Notes under the pieces: generated by a model
Told to the model about the DNA's origin: nothing
Database searches by the model: none
What the model saw: only the letters and a program-made list of their open reading frames with translations
Position numbers and translations under genes: made by a program
Shown: piece after piece, positions 13,819 through 20,132 of the stretch
Position numbering within the stretch: position 1 is the stretch's first letter
Layout of the letters: each line of letters begins with the position of its first letter
Origin: Prevotella sp. UBA3288
Lineage (GTDB): Bacteria; Bacteroidota; Bacteroidia; Bacteroidales; Bacteroidaceae
Assembly: GCA_002361655.1 (NCBI GenBank)
Contig: DETM01000064.1
Coordinates: 53,852 to 73,983, forward strand
Direction: 5' to 3'
DNA: 20,132 nt

Positions 13819-16290
13819 ATGGAGTATAAATTTCAAATGAACGATAACGAGAACAAGGCATTCTCGATGATTGCCGACATCGATGGCGACTTCAACGACT
13901 TACAGAATGTAGACGTGCCCGAGGTGCTGCCCATCCTGCCGGTGCGCAACCTGGTGCTCTTCCCGGGGGTGGTCAGCCCCATCGTGATCGGACGCGACTC
14001 GAGCATGAAACTGGTGCGTAAGGCCGAAAGGAGCGGTTCGCTCATCGGCATCGTCTGCCAGCGCGACCCCGATGTGGAGATGCCCGGCGAAGACGACCTG
14101 TACAACTACGGCGTCTATGCCCGCGTGCTGAAACAACTGACACTGCCCACGGGCATGGTGACCGTCATCGTGCAGGGACTGGGACGACTGAAACTGGGAC
14201 ATATCGTGCAGGAGTTCCCCTATCTGACCGGTCAGGTGGAGGCAGCGCCGGAGATTCTGCCCGACAAGCACGACAAGGAGTGGAACACCGCCATGGACGA
14301 CCTGCGGAAGATGGTTGACGAGTTTATCAATATCTACGACGACATACCCGACGAGGCAACAATGGCCATCCGCAATATACAGAACAACGTGATGGCGCTG
14401 AGTTTCATCTGCTCGAACATGCCCTTCTCCATCAAGGAGAAGATCAAACTGCTCAGCGTAGAGTCGGTGAAGGAACGGCTGTTCGGCATGATGAAAGCCC
14501 TGGACCGTGAGATCAAACTGCAGCACCTGAAGGCCGACATCCGCAATAAGACCCGCGAGGACCTGGACGAGCAGCAGCGCAACTACTTCATCCAGCAGCA
14601 GATCAAGAACCTGCAGGCAGAGATGGGCAACGAGTCGACACCCGAAAAGCGCGACCTGCTGGAAAAGTCGTACAACAAGAAATGGCCCGCCGAGGTAGAG
14701 AAGATCTTCAAAAAGGAGATGGACAAACTGGACAACCTGCAGACGCAGAGTCCCGACTACAACGTGCAACTGAACTATCTGCAGACCTTCGTCTCGCTGC
14801 CCTGGGGCGAATATACCAAAGACGACCTCAATCTGGCAAGGGCGAGGAGAATTCTGGACCACGACCACTACGGTATGGAGAAGGTGAAGGAGCGCATACT
14901 GGAATATATGGCGGTACTGTCGCTGCGCGGCGACCTGAAGAGTCCCATACTCTGTCTGTACGGCCCGCCGGGCGTGGGCAAGACATCGCTGGGCAAGTCG
15001 ATAGCCGAGGCCATGAAGCGCAAGTATGTCAGAATATCGCTCGGCGGTCTGCACGACGAGGCTGAGATACGCGGACACCGCCGCACCTACATCGGCTCCA
15101 TGCCCGGGCGCATCATCAAGAGCATACAGAAGGCCGGCAGCAGCAACCCCGTGTTCATTCTCGACGAGATAGACAAAGTGACGCAGAACACCGTCAACGG
15201 CGACCCCGCATCGGCACTGCTCGAAGTGCTCGATCCAGAGCAGAACACGGCCTTCCACGACAACTACCTCGATGTGGACTACGACCTGTCGAAGGTGCTC
15301 TTCATCGCTACGGCCAACAACCTGAGCACCATACCCCGTCCGCTGCTCGACCGTATGGAAATAATCGAACTGAGCGGCTATATCACTGAGGAGAAGATAG
15401 AGATCACAAAGCATCACCTCATACCGCGAGAACTGGAGAACACTGGACTGAACACGCTGAAGGAGAAACCGAAGTTCAACAAAGCGGCCATCGAGAAAAT
15501 CATCGAACAGTACACCCGCGAGAGCGGTGTGCGACAGTTGGAGAAACAGATCAACAAGGCCATGCGCAAACTGGCCTACAAACGGCAGTTGGACGATGAG
15601 ACACTCAACTGGAAGATCACACCCGAACAGGTGGAAGACCTGTTGGGCAAACCACCCTACTACCGCGACATCTATCAGGGCAACGACTACGCCGGCGTGG
15701 TCACCGGACTGGCATGGACCAGCGTGGGCGGCGAGATACTGTTCATCGAGACATCGCTCAGCAAGGGCAAAGGGTCGAAACTGACGCTGACCGGCAACCT
15801 GGGCGACGTGATGAAAGAGTCGGCCGTGCTGGCACTGGAGTATGTCAAGGCCCATGCCGAGACACTGGGCATCGACTACCGCATCTTCGACAACTGGAAC
15901 ATACACATCCACGTACCGGAAGGGGCCACCCCCAAAGACGGACCGTCGGCGGGCATCACCATCGCCACCTCGATAGCATCGGCACTGACACAACGCAAGG
16001 TGCGCAAGAACACGGCGATGACGGGCGAGATCACTCTGCGCGGCAAAGTGCTCCCCGTGGGCGGCATCAAAGAGAAGATACTGGCTGCCAAGCGTGCCGG
16101 CATCACCGACATCGTGCTCTGTCAGGATAACGAGAAGGACATACTCGAGATTCCCGACATGTACCTCAAGGGTGTCACTTTCCACTATGTGGAAAATGTG
16201 CAGGACGTGTGGCGCTTCGCACTGACCGACGAGGTGGTGAGCCATCCGTTGTCGTTTGAAATACCTGATGAAGTGCCAGAGAAGAAATGA
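13819..16290 (+). CDS. lon: ATP-dependent protease Lon
   Basis: Lon is a hexameric cytoplasmic AAA+ serine protease that degrades misfolded and regulatory proteins. The 823-residue product has the LonA layout: N-terminal substrate-binding domain ([20 protein letters not shown] from about 37, then a helical region to about 340), AAA+ module with Walker A GPPGVGKT (382-389) and Walker [10 protein letters not shown], and the C-terminal protease domain with the Ser-Lys dyad S710 (DGPSAG) and K753 (GGIKEK). Length is slightly above E. coli Lon (784) because of N-terminal and loop residues. The ATG at 13819 fits the -7 box; MNDNENKAF seven codons in is an alternative. The last codons and stop lie in a 20-bp tandem repeat that runs into tgt. 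Confidence 0.97.
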   Translation: MEYKFQMNDNENKAFSMIADIDGDFNDLQNVDVPEVLPILPVRNLVLFPGVVSPIVIGRDSSMKLVRKAERSGSLIGIVCQRDPDVEMPGEDDLYNYGVYARVLKQLTLPTGMVTVIVQGLGRLKLGHIVQEFPYLTGQVEAAPEILPDKHDKEWNTAMDDLRKMVDEFINIYDDIPDEATMAIRNIQNNVMALSFICSNMPFSIKEKIKLLSVESVKERLFGMMKALDREIKLQHLKADIRNKTREDLDEQQRNYFIQQQIKNLQAEMGNESTPEKRDLLEKSYNKKWPAEVEKIFKKEMDKLDNLQTQSPDYNVQLNYLQTFVSLPWGEYTKDDLNLARARRILDHDHYGMEKVKERILEYMAVLSLRGDLKSPILCLYGPPGVGKTSLGKSIAEAMKRKYVRISLGGLHDEAEIRGHRRTYIGSMPGRIIKSIQKAGSSNPVFILDEIDKVTQNTVNGDPASALLEVLDPEQNTAFHDNYLDVDYDLSKVLFIATANNLSTIPRPLLDRMEIIELSGYITEEKIEITKHHLIPRELENTGLNTLKEKPKFNKAAIEKIIEQYTRESGVRQLEKQINKAMRKLAYKRQLDDETLNWKITPEQVEDLLGKPPYYRDIYQGNDYAGVVTGLAWTSVGGEILFIETSLSKGKGSKLTLTGNLGDVMKESAVLALEYVKAHAETLGIDYRIFDNWNIHIHVPEGATPKDGPSAGITIATSIASALTQRKVRKNTAMTGEITLRGKVLPVGGIKEKILAAKRAGITDIVLCQDNEKDILEIPDMYLKGVTFHYVENVQDVWRFALTDEVVSHPLSFEIPDEVPEKK

Positions 16291-16330
16291 CAGAGCAAGA
16301 GAAGAAATAGTTGAGCAAGAGAAGAAATGA
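16278..16330 (+). repeat. 20-bp tandem repeat, three copies, joining lon to tgt
   Basis: AGAGAAGAAAT begins at 16278, 16298 and 16318, an exact 20-base period. Copy 1 supplies the lon stop codon (ATGA, 16287-16290) and copy 3 supplies the tgt start codon (ATGA, 16327-16330); copy 2 reads ATAG at the same place. Confidence 0.9.
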
Positions 16331-17454
16331 CATTTGAACTGCAGCATACCGACCCCTACAGCAGTGCCCGCACGGGACTCATCACCACGGACCACGGACA
16401 GATCAAGACACCCATCTTCATGCCCGTAGGCACCTGTGGCAGCGTGAAAGGCGTGCACTTCGACGAACTGCGCGAACAGGTGAAGGCACAGATCATTCTG
16501 GGCAACACCTACCACCTCTACCTGCGACCCGGTCTCGACACGCTGCGCAAGGCCGGCGGACTGCACAAGTTTAACACGTGGGATCGGCCCATACTGACCG
16601 ACTCCGGCGGATTCCAAGTGTTCTCGCTGACCGGCATCCGCAAACTGCGTGAGGAGGGCTGCGAGTTCCGTAGCCACATCGACGGGTCGAAACATATCTT
16701 TACGCCGGAGAACGTGATGGACACGGAGCGCATCATCGGCGCCGACATCATGATGGCCCTCGACGAGTGTCCACCGGGCGAGAGCGACTACCAGTATGCC
16801 AAGAAGTCGCTTGGACTGACGCAACGCTGGCTGGACCGTTGCATCAAGCGCTTCAACGAGACAGAACCGCTCTACGGACACCGGCAGGCGCTATTCCCCA
16901 TCGTGCAGGGCTGCAAATACAAGGACCTGCGACAGGAGGCCGCCAAATACGTGGCCGACAAGGGGGCAGAAGGTAACGCCATCGGCGGACTGGCTGTCGG
17001 CGAGCCGACCGAGGTGATGTACGAGATGATCGAGGTGGTCAACGAGATACTGCCCAAGGACCGTCCGCGCTATCTGATGGGTGTCGGCACACCACAGAAC
17101 ATCCTGGAAGCCATCGAGCGCGGCGTAGACATGTTCGACTGCGTGATGCCTACCCGCAACGGGCGCAACGCGCTGCTCTTCACCTACCAGGGCACGATGA
17201 ACCTGCGCAACAAGAAGTGGGAGCAGGACTTCACGCCCATCGACCCCGACGGGTGCTACGTCGACCGGCTGCACACGAAGGCTTACCTGCACCACCTGTT
17301 CAAGGCACAGGAACTGCTGGCCATGCAGATAGCGTCGATACACAATCTGGCCTTCTACCTCAGACTGGTGGCTGATGCCCGGCAGCATATCGAGCAGGGC
17401 GACTTCTCACAGTGGAAGCGCTCCGTGGTCAATGACTTAGGACGCCGCGTATGA
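16327..17454 (+). CDS. tgt: tRNA-guanine transglycosylase (queuine/preQ1 tRNA-ribosyltransferase)
   Basis: Tgt swaps guanine-34 for the queuosine precursor preQ1 in tRNAs for Asp, Asn, His and Tyr. The 375-residue barrel protein is of standard length. Active-site motifs are present: D92 in TDSGGFQ, the base-binding ALDECPP loop, GGLAVGE, and nucleophile D271 in FDCVMPTRNGRNA. The C-terminal zinc site, usually CxCxxC plus His, reads DPDGCYVDRLH (306-316): only C310 remains of the three cysteines, although the downstream His in SIHNLAFY is kept. So zinc binding is probably lost or altered. Start ATG 16327 is in the third repeat copy. The stop overlaps the start of the next gene (ATGA). The rest of the queuosine pathway is not in the window. 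Confidence 0.95.
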   Translation: MTFELQHTDPYSSARTGLITTDHGQIKTPIFMPVGTCGSVKGVHFDELREQVKAQIILGNTYHLYLRPGLDTLRKAGGLHKFNTWDRPILTDSGGFQVFSLTGIRKLREEGCEFRSHIDGSKHIFTPENVMDTERIIGADIMMALDECPPGESDYQYAKKSLGLTQRWLDRCIKRFNETEPLYGHRQALFPIVQGCKYKDLRQEAAKYVADKGAEGNAIGGLAVGEPTEVMYEMIEVVNEILPKDRPRYLMGVGTPQNILEAIERGVDMFDCVMPTRNGRNALLFTYQGTMNLRNKKWEQDFTPIDPDGCYVDRLHTKAYLHHLFKAQELLAMQIASIHNLAFYLRLVADARQHIEQGDFSQWKRSVVNDLGRRV

Positions 17455-18575
17455 GACATCTGCGACTGAAGAACTTCCTGGCACGATTCCTGACAAGGCT
17501 TGACCGCTACATCATGGTCAAGTTCATAGGCACCTATATCTATTCGATAGCACTCATCATCTCAATCAGCATCGTCTTCGATTTCAACGAAAACCTGGCC
17601 AAGTTCTCTAACACGCACGCTCCATGGCGAGCCATCATCTTCGACTACTACGCCAATTTCGTACCCTACTTCTCCAACCTCTTTTCGCCACTCTTCGTCT
17701 TCATTGCCGTCATCTTCTTCACATCGAAACTGGCGGGCAACAGCGAGATAATTGCCATGATGGCCAGCGGTACCAGTTTCCGACGACTGATGCGCCCCTA
17801 CATGCTCTCGGCGGCCATCATCGCGGCTGCCAACTTCTATATGGGTGCCTATGTCATACCACATGGCAACGTGACACGCTATAAGTTTGAGACGCAGTAT
17901 AAGAACAAGGACAAGGTGACGTCGGCATCGAATGTACAGTTGCAGGTGGCACCGGGCATCATCGCCTACATGCAGCAATACGACAACAACTCGAAACGCG
18001 GCTACGGCTTCTCGCTCGACCAGTTTGAAGACAAGAAACTGGTGAGCCACATGACGGCAAACGTGGTGCAGTACGACACCATCTCTGACTCGCGCTACCA
18101 CTGGAAGGTCATCAGTTATAAAATCCGTACACTGAAAGGACTGCGCGAGCAAATCACAACCGGTGCCGAACTTGACACGATGATCATGATGGAACCGATG
18201 GACCTGGTCTACAACAAAGGACAGCAGGAGACGCTGACCTCACCCGAACTGTTGCGATACATCTCGAAACAGCAGGAACGCGGGTCGCAGAACGTCGTAC
18301 AGTACGAAGTGGAATATCACAAGCGCATCGCCACCTCGTTTGCCTCGTTCATCCTGACCATCATCGGTGCCTCGCTCTCTGCACGCAAGCGGAAAGGCGG
18401 CATGGGCATGGCCCTCGGCATCGGGCTGGCACTGTCGTTCTCGTACATCCTGCTGCAGACCATCTCGTCGACCTTCGCCATCAATGCCGGCATGCCGGCG
18501 ATACTGGCAGCGTGGATTCCAAACATGATCTATGCCGTGATTGCTTACTTCTGCTACAGGCAGGCACCGAATTGA
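17451..18575 (+). CDS. LptF/LptG (YjgP/YjgQ) family permease
   Basis: A 374-residue inner-membrane protein. It has three N-terminal membrane segments (about 24-44, 70-92, 115-137), a periplasmic beta-rich region of about 150 residues, and three C-terminal segments (about 290-312, 320-340, 348-368). The N-terminal LDRYIMVKFIGTYIYS and the MASGTSFRRLMRPY coupling-helix region are typical of LptF/LptG, which form the permease pair that, with LptB, extracts lipopolysaccharide from the inner membrane. LptG is the better guess, but I cannot separate it from LptF by eye. Its ATG overlaps the tgt stop codon (ATGA at 17451-17454), showing translational coupling. The partner subunit and LptB are elsewhere. 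Confidence 0.85.
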   Translation: MRHLRLKNFLARFLTRLDRYIMVKFIGTYIYSIALIISISIVFDFNENLAKFSNTHAPWRAIIFDYYANFVPYFSNLFSPLFVFIAVIFFTSKLAGNSEIIAMMASGTSFRRLMRPYMLSAAIIAAANFYMGAYVIPHGNVTRYKFETQYKNKDKVTSASNVQLQVAPGIIAYMQQYDNNSKRGYGFSLDQFEDKKLVSHMTANVVQYDTISDSRYHWKVISYKIRTLKGLREQITTGAELDTMIMMEPMDLVYNKGQQETLTSPELLRYISKQQERGSQNVVQYEVEYHKRIATSFASFILTIIGASLSARKRKGGMGMALGIGLALSFSYILLQTISSTFAINAGMPAILAAWIPNMIYAVIAYFCYRQAPN

Positions 18576-18608
18576 TTTACGATTTAATGATTTACAATTT
18601 ACAATTTA
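18573..18608 (+). repeat. Short 7/15-bp repeats after the lptG stop codon
   Basis: TGATTTAC at the stop codon (18573-18580) recurs at 18588-18595 and then decays into AATTTAC units of 7-bp period up to about 18608. It fills the 43-base gap to the helicase gene. Confidence 0.6.
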
Positions 18609-18618
18609 TTTCAGAAAG

Positions 18619-19893
18619 ATGACATTTGAAGAAACATACCTCAACGACAATATTCTCGATGCGCTCTACGATATGCACTTCGAGGAGATGACTCCCATTC
18701 AAGAGCGATGCATACCAGAGATCCTCGACGGACGCGACGTGCTGGGAGTGGCCCAGACCGGTACCGGCAAGACGGCAGCCTATCTGCTGCCCATACTCTC
18801 CATGCTCGACGACGGCGGCTATCCCGACGATGCCATCAACTGCGTCGTGATGTCGCCCACACGTGAGTTGGCACAACAGATTGACCAAGCCATGGAAGGC
18901 TTCTCTTACTATCTGGACCACGTGAGCAGCATCGCTGTCTATGGCGGCAACGACGGGTCACGCTTCGACCAGGAAATTAAAAGCCTGCGACAGGGAGCAC
19001 CCGTGGTCATCGCCACGCCTGGCCGTCTGCTCAGCCATCTGAAGGTGGGCAACCTCGACTTGTCGCGCACCTCATTCTTCGTTCTCGATGAAGCCGACCG
19101 TATGCTCGACATGGGCTTCTCGGAAGACATCATGCAGATTAATGCCCTTCTGCCAAAAGACTGCCAGAAGGTGATGTTCTCGGCCACAATGCCATCGAAG
19201 ATTCGCGAACTGGCAGTATCGCTGCTGAAGAACCCTGTAGAGGTCAAACTGAAGGTGAGCCGGCCGGCAGAGAAAATCCGCCAGATGGCCTATGTCTGCT
19301 ATGAACCGCAGAAGGTGAGCATCGTCGAACAGATATTCAAACGGGGCGACTTGCAGCGCGTCATCATCTTCTGCGGCAAGAAAGACAAGGTGAAAGATAT
19401 CAACCGTACGCTACACAAACTGAAAATCAACTGCGCACCTATGCACTCTGACCTGTCGCAGGCCGAGCGCGACGAGGTGATGTATAAGTTCAAGGCCGGA
19501 CAGGCAGACGTGCTCGTGGCTACAGACATTGTGGCTCGCGGCATCGACATCGACGACATCCGTATGGTCATCAATTTCGACGTGCCCCACGACTCTGAGG
19601 ACTACGTGCATCGCATAGGACGTACGGCTCGTGCTGACCGCGACGGCGAAGCCATCACTCTCGTCAGTGACCGTGACATACAGCGTTTCCAGAAGATAGA
19701 ACAGTTCCTGCAGAAAGAGGTAGAGAAACTGCCCCTGCCCGACGGCTTGGGCGAGGGTCCTGAATACAAGGCTGCACCATCAGCCGGCAAGGTAAGAGGC
19801 AAAGGGCACTCACATCATCGCGGCCGTGGCCAGGGGCGTAAGGACCGCGGTCGTGGCCGTGGCCATCAGAGAGGCGGGGCCAAGAAGGAATGA
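18619..19893 (+). CDS. DEAD-box RNA helicase (RhlE-like)
   Basis: A 424-residue ATP-dependent RNA helicase. All family motifs are in order: Q motif (MHFEEMTPIQ, 19-28), motif I AQTGTGKT (45-52), PTRELAQQ, TPGR, motif II DEAD (157-160), SAT, ARGID and HRIGRTAR. The C-terminal tail (about 385-424) is basic and rich in Arg-Gly and His-Arg-Gly (HHRGRGQGR, RGRGRGHQR), suited to RNA binding, as in RhlE-type enzymes that act in ribosome assembly, RNA decay or cold adaptation. The ATG at 18619 (MTFEETYLND) is chosen; an upstream in-frame ATG at 18541 falls inside the preceding gene and adds residues unlike the family. No own promoter is seen, so it is probably the last gene of the lon transcript, followed by a terminator. 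Confidence 0.93.
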   Translation: MTFEETYLNDNILDALYDMHFEEMTPIQERCIPEILDGRDVLGVAQTGTGKTAAYLLPILSMLDDGGYPDDAINCVVMSPTRELAQQIDQAMEGFSYYLDHVSSIAVYGGNDGSRFDQEIKSLRQGAPVVIATPGRLLSHLKVGNLDLSRTSFFVLDEADRMLDMGFSEDIMQINALLPKDCQKVMFSATMPSKIRELAVSLLKNPVEVKLKVSRPAEKIRQMAYVCYEPQKVSIVEQIFKRGDLQRVIIFCGKKDKVKDINRTLHKLKINCAPMHSDLSQAERDEVMYKFKAGQADVLVATDIVARGIDIDDIRMVINFDVPHDSEDYVHRIGRTARADRDGEAITLVSDRDIQRFQKIEQFLQKEVEKLPLPDGLGEGPEYKAAPSAGKVRGKGHSHHRGRGQGRKDRGRGRGHQRGGAKKE

Positions 19894-19921
19894 ACGGCTG
19901 TCGCGTCTTTCGGACAGAAAC

Positions 19922-19954
19922 AAAGAAAGCAGACCCTTAAAGTCTGCTTTCTTT
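19922..19954. terminator. Bidirectional intrinsic terminator between helicase and tRNA-Lys
   Basis: AAAGAAAGCAGAC (19922-19934) and its exact complement (19942-19954) form a 13-bp stem with a 7-base loop and A-rich/T-rich ends. It sits 28 bases after the helicase stop and directly after the 3' end of the convergent tRNA, so it can serve both. Confidence 0.7.
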
Positions 19955-19956
19955 AG

Positions 19957-20029
19957 TACACCCGCAGGGGTTCGAACCCTGGACACCCTGATTAAGAGTC
20001 AGGTGCTCTACAAACTGAGCTACGGGTGC
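19957..20029 (-). tRNA. tRNA-Lys (anticodon CTT)
   Basis: The 73-base minus-strand sequence folds as a full cloverleaf: acceptor GCACCCG/CGGGTGT with discriminator A, D arm GCTC/GAGC, anticodon arm CCTGA-CTCTTAA-TCAGG with anticodon CTT, five-base variable loop, and T arm CAGGG-TTCGAAC-CCCTG. CCA is not encoded; the next bases are CTAAAG. It decodes AAG. The gene is convergent with the helicase. Confidence 0.95.
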
Positions 20030-20049
20030 ATCCTTTTCTTTAGCGGGTG

Positions 20050-20081
20050 CAAAGGTACACACTTTTTTTGATACCACCAAA
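20050..20081 (-). promoter_or_regulatory. Promoter for tRNA-Lys
   Basis: Minus-strand TTTG (20078-20081), 20-base spacer, TACCTTTG (20050-20057), about 20 bases upstream of the mature tRNA. It is a complete Bacteroidetes-type promoter. Confidence 0.6.
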
Positions 20082-20126
20082 CTTTTTACGGAAATTCTTC
20101 TGAAAAAGTTTATTGACGGGTGGTAT
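20071..20126. repeat. Imperfect inverted repeat at the right edge
   Basis: ATACCACC + AAACTTTTT (20071-20087) is complementary to AAAAAGTTT (20103-20111) and GGTGGTAT (20119-20126), with a 15-base loop and a 7-base one-sided bulge. It overlaps the -33 box of the tRNA promoter. It could be the terminator of a gene beyond the edge or a structured element; the context is missing. Confidence 0.45.
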
Positions 20127-20132
20127 GGAAGC

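Noticed and set aside
13900..16881. 993-codon open frame antisense to lon and tgt
   Set aside because: It is a shadow caused by C/G-ending codon bias in lon and tgt, which are unmistakable; its product is His/Val/Leu-rich without family motifs.
18541..18618. N-terminal extension of the helicase
   Set aside because: It starts inside the lptG reading region and translates the A/T-rich repeat gap; family similarity begins at MTFEETYL.

Overview
The window looks like a chromosomal segment from a member of the Bacteroidales, most likely Prevotellaceae or a close relative. Evidence is the repeated promoter signature TAnnTTTG (usually TACCTTTGC or TATCTTTGC) with TTTG 19-20 bases upstream where visible, weak Shine-Dalgarno signals, a Rho factor with a long disordered N-terminal insert, a REC-first hybrid kinase, and secreted pectin-type enzymes. 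The genus is inferred from style only.

Layout. 1-1287 (-) is the N-terminal part of rho, cut by the window edge. 1434-2585 (-) is a soluble receiver-histidine kinase. Divergent from it run ruvC, a two-cassette ModF/PhrA-like ATPase overlapping the ruvC end, and a small secreted protein of unknown function (2735-5100, +). Convergent to these is dapA (5120-6007, -), preceded by a strong intrinsic terminator that closes an nfeD-SPFH (stomatin/QmcA-like) pair (6125-7573, -). A 656-base divergent intergenic region (7574-8229) holds a 22-bp tandem repeat, a pyrimidine tract and a 108-bp nested palindromic element. Then come two secreted polysaccharide enzymes in tandem, a CE12-like SGNH esterase and a GH106-like glycosidase (8230-12200, +), which together suggest rhamnogalacturonan breakdown. 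Convergent to them is trmN6-omega-amidase (12213-13706, -). From a divergent promoter region runs lon-tgt-lptG/F-DEAD-box helicase (13819-19893, +). A bidirectional terminator and tRNA-Lys(CTT) (-) finish the window, followed by one more inverted repeat at the edge.

No phage, transposase, CRISPR array or defence cassette is visible; the protein content is mostly housekeeping plus a small glycan-degradation pair. The unusual material is in the repeats. At several gene junctions (nfeD/SPFH, trmN6/amidase, lon/tgt, lptG/helicase, and more loosely after SPFH) a short sequence containing the upstream stop codon has been repeated into the gap. In two of these the repeated block contains ATGA, which suggests an ancestral stop/start overlap that was split. 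A 7-bp-period ATGACA(A/G)-type repeat occurs both in the non-coding palindromic element and in frame inside the GH106-like gene, where it encodes a linker. Tgt also appears to lack most of its usual zinc cysteines.
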